Assembly (NCBI RefSeq): GCF_000067205.1
Contig: NC_010170.1
Span: forward strand, 4,216,001 to 4,280,000
Source: Bordetella petrii
Lineage (GTDB): Bacteria; Pseudomonadota; Gammaproteobacteria; Burkholderiales; Burkholderiaceae_B
Reading direction: 5' to 3'
Length of the DNA: 64,000 nt
Shown piece after piece: positions 16,799 to 25,461 of the stretch. Position 1 is the first letter of the stretch; every line of letters starts with the position of its first letter. The position numbers were made by a program, and so were the translations under genes. The notes beneath the pieces are model-generated. The model had not been told where the DNA came from and did no database searches. It saw nothing but the letters and a program-made list of their open reading frames with translations.

Positions 16799-18481
16799 GT
16801 GACCGACATCGATTACCAGGCGCTGGAGTTCGCCTATCAGAAACACGCCGACCAGTCGTGCCCGTCGCCCGCCTCGCACCGCGTGGTGGTCGTGGGCGCG
16901 GGCCCGGTGGGCCTGACCACGGCGCTCGACCTCGCGCAGCGCGGCGTGCGCGTGGTGGTGCTGGATGACGACTACCGCCTGTCCACCGGCTCGCGCGCCA
17001 TCTGCTTCGCCAAGCGCACCCTCGAAATATGGGACCGCCTGGGCGTGGGCCAGCGCATGGCCGGCAAGGGCGTGTCGTGGCACGTGGGCAAAGTGTTTTT
17101 CCGCGACCAGGAAGTCTGGCGCTTCGACCTGCTGCCCGAGCCAGGCCACCGCCGCCCCGCGTTCGTGAACCTGCAGCAATACTATGTGGAAGGCTTCCTG
17201 CACGAGGCCGCCTGCGCGCACCCGCTGATCGACCTGCGCTGGAAAAGCAAAGTCGTGGGCGTGACGCAGCGCCCCGACGGCGTGGCGCTGTCGGTCGAAA
17301 CGCCCGACGGCCCCTATGCGCTGCAGGCCGAATGGCTGATCGCCTGCGACGGCGCGCGCTCGCCGGTGCGCAAGCTGCTGGGCCAGGAAAGCCATGGCCG
17401 CGTCTTCAAAGACCGCTTCCTGATCGCCGACGTCAAGATGACGGCCGACTTTCCGGCCGAACGCTGGTTCTGGTTCGACCCGCCCTTCCACCCCAACCAG
17501 TCGGTGCTGCTGCACATGCAGCCCGACAACGTCTGGCGCATCGATTTCCAACTGGGCTGGAACGCCGACCCCGTCGAGGCGGTAAAACCGGCCAACGTGC
17601 TGCCGCGCATCCGCGCCCTGCTGGGAGCCGATACCCAGTTCGAGCTGGAATGGGTCAGCGTATATACCTTCGCGTGCGAGCGCATGGACGCCTTTCGCCA
17701 CGGGCGCGTGGTGTTCGCGGGCGACGCCGCGCACCGCGTGTCGCCCTTCGGCGCGCGCGGCGCCAACAGCGGCGTGCAAGACGCCGACAACCTGGCCTGG
17801 AAACTGCAGGCCGTGCTGGACGGCGCGGCGCCCGAATCGCTGATCGACACCTATGCCCTTGAGCGCGAACAGGCGGCTGACGAAAACCTGCTGAACTCCA
17901 CGCGCTCTACCGACTTCATCACGCCCAAGAGCGAGGTCAGCCGCAACTTCCGCAACGCGGTACTGAACCTCGCGCGCGAGCATCCCTTTGCCCGCGCGCT
18001 GGTCAACAGCGGGCGGCTGTCGCTACCCAGCACGTATGCTGATTCGCCGCTCAATACGCCGGACGACGACACCTACGCGGGGCGGCTCGCGCCCGGCGCG
18101 GTGGCGCTGGATGCGCCGGTGCGCGCGGCCGACGGCAGCGACGCCTGGTGGCTCGCGTTCCTGGACGGCCGCTTCGCGCTGGCGCTATTCTGCGGCGGCA
18201 GCCAACCCGACGGCGCCACGCTGCAGGCGCTGCAGAACCTGCGCCACGACAGCAGCGTGCCGCTGCGCATCGTGCTGGTGGGCGACGGCAGCGTGCCGCT
18301 GGAAGCCGCGCCGGGCATCGACACCGTATACGACCACGAGGGCTGCCTGACGCAGCGCTACGATGCCCGCCCGGACACCTGCTACCTGTTGCGGCCCGAC
18401 CAGCACGTGGCGGCGCGCCGCCGCACGTTCGACGCGGCCGCCATCGCCGGCGCCCTGGCGCGGGCAATGGGCCATGCCTGA
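16799..18481 (+). CDS. FAD-dependent aromatic monooxygenase (MhpA/PheA-like)
   Basis: A 560-residue flavoprotein hydroxylase. The Rossmann motif VVVVGAGPVGLTTALDLAQRG lies near residues 24-44. ACDGARSPVRKLLG is the DG motif, and VVFAGDAAHRVSPFGARGAN is the GD motif for FAD ribose. A C-terminal thioredoxin-like domain (from about residue 420) is typical of PheA/MhpA-type phenol and hydroxyphenylpropionate hydroxylases. The substrate is unknown. GTG start with AGGAGA 7-8 bp upstream. It lies 102 bp after the MBL gene and 13 bp before the DUF2783 gene, so the three are probably one operon. Confidence 0.85.
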   Translation: MTDIDYQALEFAYQKHADQSCPSPASHRVVVVGAGPVGLTTALDLAQRGVRVVVLDDDYRLSTGSRAICFAKRTLEIWDRLGVGQRMAGKGVSWHVGKVFFRDQEVWRFDLLPEPGHRRPAFVNLQQYYVEGFLHEAACAHPLIDLRWKSKVVGVTQRPDGVALSVETPDGPYALQAEWLIACDGARSPVRKLLGQESHGRVFKDRFLIADVKMTADFPAERWFWFDPPFHPNQSVLLHMQPDNVWRIDFQLGWNADPVEAVKPANVLPRIRALLGADTQFELEWVSVYTFACERMDAFRHGRVVFAGDAAHRVSPFGARGANSGVQDADNLAWKLQAVLDGAAPESLIDTYALEREQAADENLLNSTRSTDFITPKSEVSRNFRNAVLNLAREHPFARALVNSGRLSLPSTYADSPLNTPDDDTYAGRLAPGAVALDAPVRAADGSDAWWLAFLDGRFALALFCGGSQPDGATLQALQNLRHDSSVPLRIVLVGDGSVPLEAAPGIDTVYDHEGCLTQRYDARPDTCYLLRPDQHVAARRRTFDAAAIAGALARAMGHA

Positions 18482-18494
18482 AGGAACCGACACC

Positions 18495-18707
18495 ATGCCC
18501 CTGACGATCGACACCAACCTGCCGGCCCCGGATGCATTCTACGAGGCACTGATCGACACGCACCGCGACCTGAGCGACGCCCAGAGCGCCGAGCTGAACG
18601 CCGCCCTGATCTTGTTGCTGGCCAATCACATCGGCGACATGGACATCATTCGCGACGCGCTGGCGCGCGCGCGGCGTTCGGTGCTGCCGGGCGGCGAAGC
18701 CGGCTGA
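18495..18707 (+). CDS. DUF2783 small protein
   Basis: A 70-residue protein, MPLTIDTNLPAPDAFYEALI at the start, with SAELNAALILLLANHIGD and a final DALARARRS. This matches the small DUF2783 family found beside FAD monooxygenases. It looks helical and cytosolic with no signal peptide. No biochemical function is known to me. The start lies 13 bp after the monooxygenase stop, so it is likely co-translated and may be a partner or stabiliser of that enzyme. Confidence 0.8.
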   Translation: MPLTIDTNLPAPDAFYEALIDTHRDLSDAQSAELNAALILLLANHIGDMDIIRDALARARRSVLPGGEAG

Positions 18708-18738
18708 AACCCGAAGGGCTCGTGAAGCCCTGGTGACA

Positions 18739-18805
18739 GCCCGAGGAAGGCCCGAGGAAGGCCCGAGAAAGGCCCGAAGAAGGCCCGAGGAAGTCCTCAG
18801 GAAAG
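18739..18805. repeat. 11-bp tandem repeat (minisatellite), five copies plus a degenerate one
   Basis: Units GCCCGAGGAAG begin at 18739, 18750, 18761, 18772 and 18783; three are identical and two differ by one base. A degenerate sixth follows at 18794. The array fills the gap between the DUF2783 gene and the convergent LysR gene and ends 3 bp before the LysR stop codon. Confidence 0.9.
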
Positions 18806-18807
18806 CC

Positions 18808-19707
18808 TCATGAAGGCTCGTCAAAACACTCCAGCAGCGCCTTCACCCGCGCGCTGCGCCCCTTGCGCCCCGGCACCAGCAGCGTGACCGGGGCCGGGTC
18901 CAGCTGCCAGGCCGGCAGCACGCGCACCAGGGCGCCGCGCGCCACCGCGGGCTCGGCATCCCACTGCGAGCGCACCACCATGCCCAGCCCCTGCTCGGCC
19001 CAGGCGCGCGCCACGTTGCCGTCGTTCGAGACGTAATCCGGCGTCACCCGCACCGTCTCGAAGGCCTTCTGTCCCGCCGCGCGCCGCCCGGGCCGCCGGA
19101 AGCGCCACAAGGTGACATCTTCGTTGTTTTCGCGGATGCAGATGCAGCGATGCCGCAGCAGGTCGCGCGGTTCGCGCGGCGCGCCATGGCGTTCCAGGTA
19201 TTGCGGGCTGGCGCACAGCCAGCGCTCGTTCGGGGCCAGGCGGCGCGCCACCCACGAAGAGTCGCGCACCACGCCGATGTGCACGACGGCGTCGGCATCG
19301 TGGTGATCGGGCCAGGGCGTTTCGCGCAGATCCAGTTGCACGCGCAAGCCGGGATGGCGCAGCGCCAGCCGCGCCAGCACCGGCGCGATATGGCGCCGGC
19401 CGTAGCCGAAGGGCGCGGCGATGCGCAGCGTGCCGGCCAGCCGGCTGTCGTCGCGCTGCAGCGACTCGGGCAGGGCCTGCAACTGCGCCAGCAACGCCGC
19501 CGCCTCGCGGGCGAAGCGCTCGCCTTCGGGGGTCAGGCTCAGGCGGCGCGCGGTGCGCACCGCCAGCGCCAGGCCCAGCGCGGCCTCGAGCTTGCGCAGC
19601 CGCATCGACAACGCGGGCGGCGTGACGTTCAGCGCGCGCGCCGTGGCGCTGAGCGAGGGCGCCTGTGCCAATGCCGAGACCAGTTGCAGGTCTTCGATTT
19701 TCAACAT
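18808..19707 (-). CDS. LysR-family transcriptional regulator
   Basis: A 299-residue LTTR. The N-terminal helix-turn-helix is MLKIEDLQLVSALAQAPSLS then ATARALNVTPPALSMRLRKLE; the effector-binding domain starts near residue 90 (LAGTLRIAAPFGYGRRH). It is divergent from the HAD/Bug/PLP/RidA cassette (from 19802), with a dyad between them, and is the probable activator of that cassette. Its 3' end abuts an 11-bp tandem repeat. Confidence 0.92.
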   Translation of the reverse strand: MLKIEDLQLVSALAQAPSLSATARALNVTPPALSMRLRKLEAALGLALAVRTARRLSLTPEGERFAREAAALLAQLQALPESLQRDDSRLAGTLRIAAPFGYGRRHIAPVLARLALRHPGLRVQLDLRETPWPDHHDADAVVHIGVVRDSSWVARRLAPNERWLCASPQYLERHGAPREPRDLLRHRCICIRENNEDVTLWRFRRPGRRAAGQKAFETVRVTPDYVSNDGNVARAWAEQGLGMVVRSQWDAEPAVARGALVRVLPAWQLDPAPVTLLVPGRKGRSARVKALLECFDEPS

Positions 19708-19722
19708 TCAGCGTAGCTTAAC

Positions 19723-19771
19723 GATTGATGAAGAATCATTAAATCACACCGGCGGTTATCAGGCCTATAGT
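19723..19771 (+). promoter_or_regulatory. LysR-box-like dyad and -10 box upstream of the HAD gene
   Basis: GATT-N7-AATC at 19723-19737 is a 15-bp dyad of the size LTTRs bind, flanked by TTAA on both sides. TATAGT at 19766-19771 could be the -10 of the cassette starting at 19802. No good -35 is present, as expected for an activator-dependent promoter. Confidence 0.45.
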
Positions 19772-19801
19772 GCAGCCGTCACTGCTCACCCGGACCGCCT
19801 C

Positions 19802-20458
19802 ATGCCCGCCAATACTGCTGCTTATCCCCGCGCCGTGCTTTTCGACCTGCTGACGGCGCTGCTCGATTCCTGGACTGTCTGGAACGCCGCCGCGGGTTCG
19901 GAATCCGCGGGACGGGCCTGGCGCGCGGAGTATCTGCGCCTGACCTATGGCTGCGGCCGCTACGAGCCCTACGAACAGCTGGTGCGCCAGGCCGCGCAGG
20001 CCACCGGCCTGCCCGACAGCGCGCCCGCCGCGCTGCAGGCCGGCTGGCGCACACTGCCCTGCTGGAGCGGAGCGCGCGAACTGCTGCAAGCCCTGCGCCC
20101 GCACTGCAAGGTGGCGGTGGTCACCAACTGCTCGCAACGGCTGGGCCACCAGGCCGCCGCCCTGCTCGGCATCGACTGGGACGCCGTGGTCACCTCGGAA
20201 GAGGCCGGCTACTACAAGCCCGACCCGCGCCCGTATCAACTGGCGCTGGACATCCTGGACGTGCCGGCAGCCGACGCTGCCTTCATCGCGGGCTCGGGCT
20301 ACGACATGTTTGGCACCTCGCGCGTCGGCCTGCGCACCTACTGGCACAACCGCGTGGGGCTGGCCCTGCCGCAAGACGCCCCCGCGCCGGAACTGCAATC
20401 GCCCACCCTGGACGCCGCATTGCCATGGCTGCGGACCTTCCGGGCCACGGCTCGCTGA
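19802..20458 (+). CDS. HAD-superfamily hydrolase (haloacid dehalogenase type II-like)
   Basis: A 218-residue HAD protein. Motif I is AVLFDLLTALLDSW with the nucleophile Asp at about residue 15; motif II is VVTNCS; motif III is the Lys of YYKPDPRPYQ; motif IV is represented by FIAGSGYDMFGTSRVG. The last motif and the WHNR that follows resemble 2-haloacid dehalogenases more than sugar phosphatases, but motif I lacks the usual DxxGT pattern. The substrate is unknown. First gene of a four-gene unit with a Bug binding protein, a D-amino-acid-type PLP enzyme and RidA. Confidence 0.75.
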   Translation: MPANTAAYPRAVLFDLLTALLDSWTVWNAAAGSESAGRAWRAEYLRLTYGCGRYEPYEQLVRQAAQATGLPDSAPAALQAGWRTLPCWSGARELLQALRPHCKVAVVTNCSQRLGHQAAALLGIDWDAVVTSEEAGYYKPDPRPYQLALDILDVPAADAAFIAGSGYDMFGTSRVGLRTYWHNRVGLALPQDAPAPELQSPTLDAALPWLRTFRATAR

Positions 20459-20476
20459 CCCACAGGAGACACCATC

Positions 20477-21481
20477 ATGATCCGGCTTCGATACTGCGCG
20501 CCTGCTCTGGCCGCCCTGGCCGTGGCCGCCGCGCCCGCAACCGCCGCCGACGCGGGCACGGACGCCCGACAGAACGCCTATCCGCAGCGCGCCATCACCC
20601 TGGTCGTGCCGTTCCCGGCTGGCGGACCCAGCGATGCGCTGGCGCGCGGCGTCGCGCAGCACATGGGCGCGACGCTGGGCCAGTCGGTGGTGGTCGAGAA
20701 CGTGGGCGGGGCAGGCGGCACCATCGGCCTGCAACGCGTGGCGCGCGCCACGCCCGACGGCTACACGCTGGGTTTCGGCACGCTGGGCACCCACGTCGCC
20801 AATGTGGCGGTGTACCCGAAACTGCCTTATGACCCGCTGGCGGACTTCCAGCCCGTGGGGCTGGCCGGCTCGGCGCCCATGCTGCTGCTGGCCCGCGCCG
20901 ACTTCCCCGCCGGCGACCTGGCACAGTTTGCCGCGTGGCTGGCGTCCAAGGGCGACCAGGCCACCTACGGCAGCGCCGGCGTCGGGTCGATCTCGCATTA
21001 CGGCTGCGTGCTGCTGCTGTCGGCGCTGAAACTGCCCGCCACGCACGTACCGTATCGCGGCGTGGCGCCCGCCATCAGCGACTTGATGGGCGGGCAGACC
21101 GACTTCATGTGCGACCAGACCACCACGTCGCTGCCGCAAATCGCCGGCGGCCGGCTCAAGGCTATCGCGGTGTTGTCGAACCAACGCCTGGCGCAACTGC
21201 CGGACGTGGGCACGGCGGCCGACGCCGGCTATCCGCTGGACGCGCGATCATGGAACGCGATCTTCGCGCCCCGCGGCACGCCGGATGGCGCCATGGCGCG
21301 GCTGCGGCTAGCCCTGCAGGCAGCCGTCGCCGACGCGGGCTTCGCCGCGCAGATGCAGGCGGTAGGCGTAGACTTGCCCCAAGGCGCGGCCGCCGGGCCA
21401 CAGGCGGTGACAACGCTGATCGAGCGCGGCCTGCGCGACGACGTACCGGCCCTGAAAGCCCGGCAAGAATTCCTGAACTGA
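20477..21481 (+). CDS. Bug-family (TctC-like) periplasmic solute-binding protein
   Basis: A 334-residue exported protein with a signal peptide of about 24 residues ending ATAADA. It has the family's VVPFPAGGPSDALARGVAQH and GAGGTIGLQRVARATPDGYT segments near the N-terminus. Bug proteins bind carboxylates or amino acids and are hugely expanded in Bordetella and relatives; most lack linked transporter genes, as here. Context suggests the ligand is a D-amino or hydroxy-amino acid used by the downstream enzymes, which is inference. Confidence 0.92.
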   Translation: MIRLRYCAPALAALAVAAAPATAADAGTDARQNAYPQRAITLVVPFPAGGPSDALARGVAQHMGATLGQSVVVENVGGAGGTIGLQRVARATPDGYTLGFGTLGTHVANVAVYPKLPYDPLADFQPVGLAGSAPMLLLARADFPAGDLAQFAAWLASKGDQATYGSAGVGSISHYGCVLLLSALKLPATHVPYRGVAPAISDLMGGQTDFMCDQTTTSLPQIAGGRLKAIAVLSNQRLAQLPDVGTAADAGYPLDARSWNAIFAPRGTPDGAMARLRLALQAAVADAGFAAQMQAVGVDLPQGAAAGPQAVTTLIERGLRDDVPALKARQEFLN

Positions 21482-21503
21482 ATCCGACCACACCACTGCC
21501 CTC

Positions 21504-22643
21504 ATGACCCTGCCCTCCGATTCCCTGCAAGACCTGGACACGCCCGCCGCCATCATCGACGTGGCGCGCATGCAAGCCAACATCGACCGCATGCAGCAGC
21601 GCATGAACACGCTGGGCGTCGCGCTGCGCCCCCACGTCAAGACCAGCAAGTGCACGCCCGTGGCGCAGGCCCAGCTGGCCGCCGGCGCGCGCGGCATCAC
21701 GGTGTCCACGCTGAAAGAAGCCGAACAGTTCTTCGAGGCCGGCATCGCCGACATCCTGTACGCCGTCGGCATGGTGCCGCAGCGCCTGCCCGCCGCGCTG
21801 GCCCTGCGCCGGCGCGGCTGCGACCTGAAAATCATCACCGACAACGCCGCCGCCGCGCGGGCAATAGCCGCCTTCGGACGCGAACATGGCGAGGTGTTCG
21901 AAGTGTGGATAGAAATCGACACAGACGGCCATCGCTCGGGCATCAAGCCGGGCGAAGCCGCGCTGCTGGAGGTGGGCGCGGCGCTGCACGAAGGCGGCAT
22001 GACGCTGGGCGGGGTCATGACGCACGCCGGCTCCAGCTACGATCTGGACACCCCGGCAGCCCTGGCCGCCATGGCCGAGCAAGAACGCGCCGGCTGCGTG
22101 CAGGCCGCCGAGCGGCTGCGGGCCGCGGGGCTGCCCTGCCCGGTGGTCAGCGTGGGCTCCACGCCCACCGCGCTGTCGGCCGAGCAACTGGCTGGCGTTA
22201 CCGAAGTGCGTGCCGGCGTATACGTATTTTTTGACCTGGTCATGCACAACATCGGCGTGTGCCGCTGCGATGAACTGGCGCTAAGCGTGCTGACCACGGT
22301 CATCGGCCACCAGGCCGACAAGGGCTGGGTCATTGTTGACGCCGGCTGGATGGCCATGAGCCGCGACCAGGGCACGCGCAAGCAAAAGCGCGATTTTGGC
22401 TACGGCCAGGTGTGCACGCTGGATGGCGAGCCGCTGCCCGGCTGCACACTCATCGGCGCCAATCAAGAACACGGCATCATGGCCGCCCAGGACGGCGGCG
22501 ACCTGGCGGCCCGCTATCCGATAGGCACGCGCCTGCGCGTCCTGCCCAACCATGCCTGCGCCACTGGCGCGCAATTTCCGCAGTACCACGCGCTGGGCCC
22601 CGACGGCGCCTTGCAGGTGTGGGAACGCAGCTACGGCTGGTAG
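21504..22643 (+). CDS. PLP-dependent D-threonine aldolase/D-serine dehydratase-like enzyme (DSD1 family)
   Basis: A 379-residue fold-type III PLP enzyme. LRPHVKTSKC near residue 40 contains the PLP lysine. Near the C-terminus NQEHGIM and LPNHACATGAQF supply the His and Cys that ligand the divalent metal in D-threonine aldolases and eukaryotic D-serine dehydratases. Reaction: cleavage or deamination of a D-beta-hydroxy amino acid; exact substrate unknown. It is followed by RidA, which hydrolyses reactive enamine/imine products, consistent with a dehydratase activity. Confidence 0.88.
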   Translation: MTLPSDSLQDLDTPAAIIDVARMQANIDRMQQRMNTLGVALRPHVKTSKCTPVAQAQLAAGARGITVSTLKEAEQFFEAGIADILYAVGMVPQRLPAALALRRRGCDLKIITDNAAAARAIAAFGREHGEVFEVWIEIDTDGHRSGIKPGEAALLEVGAALHEGGMTLGGVMTHAGSSYDLDTPAALAAMAEQERAGCVQAAERLRAAGLPCPVVSVGSTPTALSAEQLAGVTEVRAGVYVFFDLVMHNIGVCRCDELALSVLTTVIGHQADKGWVIVDAGWMAMSRDQGTRKQKRDFGYGQVCTLDGEPLPGCTLIGANQEHGIMAAQDGGDLAARYPIGTRLRVLPNHACATGAQFPQYHALGPDGALQVWERSYGW

Positions 22644-22685
22644 GCCGCCCCGCAACGCCCGACCTTTTTCCACATGCCACCGACC

Positions 22686-23090
22686 ATGACCGCCACGCCC
22701 TCCCCCCGCTATCTGTCGCCCGCCGGACTGCCCGCGCCGGGCGGCCACTACAGCCATGCCTGTGTGGCCAATGGCATGGTCTATGTATCGGGCCAATTGC
22801 CCATCGGCCCCGACGGCGCCCCGATGAGCGGCGCTTCCTTCCCGGCGCAGGCGCGCCAGGCGCTGGACAACCTTGCCGCCGCGCTGGCCGAAGCGGGCAG
22901 CGGCATCGGCCAACTGGTGCAGGTGCGCGTGTATATCGACAGCGTCGACAACTGGCCGGCCTTTAACGCGGTATACGCCGAATGGGCCGGCGCGGCGCGC
23001 CCGGCCCGCGCCGTCGTGCCTACCGGGCCGCTGCACTACGGCCTGAAAGTCGAAGTGGAAGCCGTGGCGCTGGCCGCGCCGCCCCGCTAG
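22686..23090 (+). CDS. RidA-family (YjgF/YER057c/UK114) protein
   Basis: A 134-residue RidA-like deaminase; such trimers hydrolyse enamines/imines released by PLP enzymes. Visible motifs: SHACVANGMVYVSGQLPIG near the N-terminus, QARQALDNLAAALAEAG, and ARAVVPTGPLHYGLKVEVEA near the end. An alternative ATG lies four codons upstream at 22674. Its position after the DSD1-type PLP enzyme suggests it detoxifies that enzyme's product. Confidence 0.9.
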   Translation: MTATPSPRYLSPAGLPAPGGHYSHACVANGMVYVSGQLPIGPDGAPMSGASFPAQARQALDNLAAALAEAGSGIGQLVQVRVYIDSVDNWPAFNAVYAEWAGAARPARAVVPTGPLHYGLKVEVEAVALAAPPR

Positions 23091-23099
23091 CCGAACGGC

Positions 23100-24008
23100 T
23101 CAGGCGGCGTCGGCGAACGCCTCTACCACCAACGCACGCAGCCATTGGTTGCCGGTGTCGCGATGAAAGCGCCGGTGCCAGTACAGGTTGGTCTGTAGCG
23201 CCGGCACGCGCAACGGCGGCGTCAGCATGCCCAGCTTGAAATACGGCGCCGTACTGGCCGCCAGCTTGCGCGGCACGGTAGCCAGCAGGTCGGTGGTGGC
23301 AACGATGTATGGCACCGCCGAAAAATGCGGCACGCTGAAATTCGATTCGAGCGCCACGCCGGCTTTTTCCAGCGCCTGGTTCACCTGCCCGTACGGCGCC
23401 GCGCGCGACACGACCAGGTGGCTCTCGGCGCGAAAGGCCTTCAGCCCCATGCCCTCGTGGGCGGTGGGATGGCCAAGCCGGAACAACGTGGCGTAGCCCT
23501 GCCGAAACAGCATGCGCTGCATGATGCCGCTGCCCAGGTCTTCAAACGCGCCGATAGCCAGGTCGACCCGGCCGGCATCCATTTCGCGGCGCAGGTCGGC
23601 GCCCGCCAGGCGCAGCGAATCGATGCGGATCGCGGGCGCATGGCGTGCGCACTGTTCCATCAGGCGGGGCATGAAGTGGATTTCGCCCACGTCCGACATG
23701 GCGATGCGAAAGCGCCGCTGGCTGTCGGCGGGGTGGAAATCCTGGGTGGCCTCGAGCGTGTGCGACAGCAGCGCAAGCGCTTCGCCTACTGGTCCGCCCA
23801 GGCGTTCTGCCTGCGGCGTGGGCTGCATGCCTTGCGGCGTGCGCACGAACAGGTCGTCGCCCAGCGTGGCGCGCAGGCGCCGCAAGGCATTGCTGACGGC
23901 GGGCTGCGACAGATCCAGGCGCCGCGCCACGGCCGAGATATTGCGCTCTTCCAGCAAGTGCTGGAACACCACCAGCAGGTTCAGATCGATGTTGCGGAGT
24001 TCGGCCAT
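23100..24008 (-). CDS. LysR-family regulator divergent from hmgA
   Basis: A 302-residue LTTR: MAELRNIDLNLLVVFQHLLE then the helix-turn-helix ISAVARRLDLSQPAVSNALRRLR and a C-terminal effector domain. The start at 24008 is the standard MAELRNIDLN; longer in-frame starts upstream run across hmgA and are rejected. The 147-bp gap to hmgA holds an AT-rich patch with the 8-bp palindrome TTCATGAA (24040-24047), a candidate operator. It probably controls hmgA-fahA. Confidence 0.9.
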   Translation of the reverse strand: MAELRNIDLNLLVVFQHLLEERNISAVARRLDLSQPAVSNALRRLRATLGDDLFVRTPQGMQPTPQAERLGGPVGEALALLSHTLEATQDFHPADSQRRFRIAMSDVGEIHFMPRLMEQCARHAPAIRIDSLRLAGADLRREMDAGRVDLAIGAFEDLGSGIMQRMLFRQGYATLFRLGHPTAHEGMGLKAFRAESHLVVSRAAPYGQVNQALEKAGVALESNFSVPHFSAVPYIVATTDLLATVPRKLAASTAPYFKLGMLTPPLRVPALQTNLYWHRRFHRDTGNQWLRALVVEAFADAA

Positions 24009-24155
24009 GCAGAGTCCTCGCGGCGTGCGCCCATGGATATTCATGAAATTTATAGTCGATATTTTGGTATTCCCATAGCCAGACCCAGGCTTTTTTCCGA
24101 AAATAGGGCATGCCTGACGCGCGCCCCAAGACGCGCTCCCCAAGAGAGAGACATC

Positions 24156-25454
24156 ATGCCCCTGCAATATCAATCCGGGTTCGGCAACGACTGGGCCACC
24201 GAGGCCCTGCCCGGCGCCCTGCCGGCCGGCCGTAATTCCCCACAGCGCTGCCCGTACGGCCTGTACGCGGAACAACTGTCGGGCACCGCCTTTACCGCCC
24301 CGCGCGCCGAAAACCGCCGTTCGTGGCTATACCGCATCCGGCCCGCCGCGCAGCACCGGCCGTTCGAGCCGTTCGACGGCGCGGCGCGCTGGCTCAGCGA
24401 TTTCGGCGCGGCCCCAGTCACGCCCAACCAGTTGCGCTGGAGCCCCCTGCCCTTGCCCGACGCCCCCACCGATTTCATCGAAGGGGTGCAAACCTGGGGC
24501 GGCAACGGCGGGCCAGGCGAGCACGGCGGCGTCGGCATTCATCTGTACGCCGCCAACCGTTCCATGCAAGGCCGCTATTTCTACAACGCCGATGGCGAAC
24601 TGCTGATCGTGCCGCAACAAGGGCGGCTGCGCCTGGCCACCGAGCTCGGCATTATCGAGGTCGAGCCCCTGGAAATTGCCGTGATTCCGCGCGGTGTGCG
24701 GCTGCGCGTCGACCTGCCCGACGGGCAGGCGCGCGGCTACATGCTGGAGAACTTCGGCGCCGCGCTGCACCTGCCCGAACTCGGCCCGATAGGCTCGAAC
24801 TGCCTGGCCAACGCGCGCGACTTCCAGACCCCGGTGGCCTGCTACGAAGACATCGAAGGCGATTTCGAACTGATAGCCAAGTTCACCGGCGGCTTCTGGC
24901 GCGCCGCCATCGGCCATTCGCCGCTGGACGTGGTGGCCTGGCATGGCACGCACGCCCCCTACAAATACGACCTGCGCCATTTCAACACCATCGGGTCGAT
25001 CAGTTTCGACCATCCCGATCCGTCCATTTTCACCGTGCTGACCTCGCCCTCGGACACCCCGGGCACGGCCAACATGGACTTCGCCATCTTCCCGCCGCGC
25101 GTGCTGGCCATGGAAAACACCTTCCGGCCGCCCTGGTTCCACCGCAATGTGGCCAGCGAATTCATGGGGCTGATCCATGGCGTGTACGACGCCAAGGCCG
25201 AGGGTTTCGCGCCCGGCGGCGCCAGCCTGCACAATTGCATGAGCGGACACGGGCCGGATGCGGACACCTTCGAGAAAGCCACCGCCGCCGACACGAGCCA
25301 GGCGCACTACATCCGCGATACGATGGCGTTCATGTTCGAGACCCGCCGCGTCATCCGCCCCACCGCGCAAGCGCTGGCCAGCGCCCAGCTGCAAAGCGAC
25401 TACTACGAATGCTGGCAAGGGCTGAACAAGCACTTCGACCCGGCCCAACCCTGA
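24156..25454 (+). CDS. hmgA: Homogentisate 1,2-dioxygenase
   Basis: Opens the aromatic ring of homogentisate to maleylacetoacetate in tyrosine/phenylalanine breakdown. The 432-residue protein begins MPLQYQSGFGNDWATEALPG. Iron ligands are recognisable in the FHRNVASEFMGLIHG segment (His and Glu) and the later His of GHGPD. An AGAGAG-type ribosome site precedes the ATG. The stop is 7 bp before fahA. Maleylacetoacetate isomerase is not present in the window. Confidence 0.98.
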   Translation: MPLQYQSGFGNDWATEALPGALPAGRNSPQRCPYGLYAEQLSGTAFTAPRAENRRSWLYRIRPAAQHRPFEPFDGAARWLSDFGAAPVTPNQLRWSPLPLPDAPTDFIEGVQTWGGNGGPGEHGGVGIHLYAANRSMQGRYFYNADGELLIVPQQGRLRLATELGIIEVEPLEIAVIPRGVRLRVDLPDGQARGYMLENFGAALHLPELGPIGSNCLANARDFQTPVACYEDIEGDFELIAKFTGGFWRAAIGHSPLDVVAWHGTHAPYKYDLRHFNTIGSISFDHPDPSIFTVLTSPSDTPGTANMDFAIFPPRVLAMENTFRPPWFHRNVASEFMGLIHGVYDAKAEGFAPGGASLHNCMSGHGPDADTFEKATAADTSQAHYIRDTMAFMFETRRVIRPTAQALASAQLQSDYYECWQGLNKHFDPAQP

Positions 25455-25461
25455 TCCGCCC

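Noticed and set aside
15283..18805. CRISPR array
   Set aside because: The repeats at 15283 and 18739 are contiguous short tandem units without spacers; no cas genes are present.
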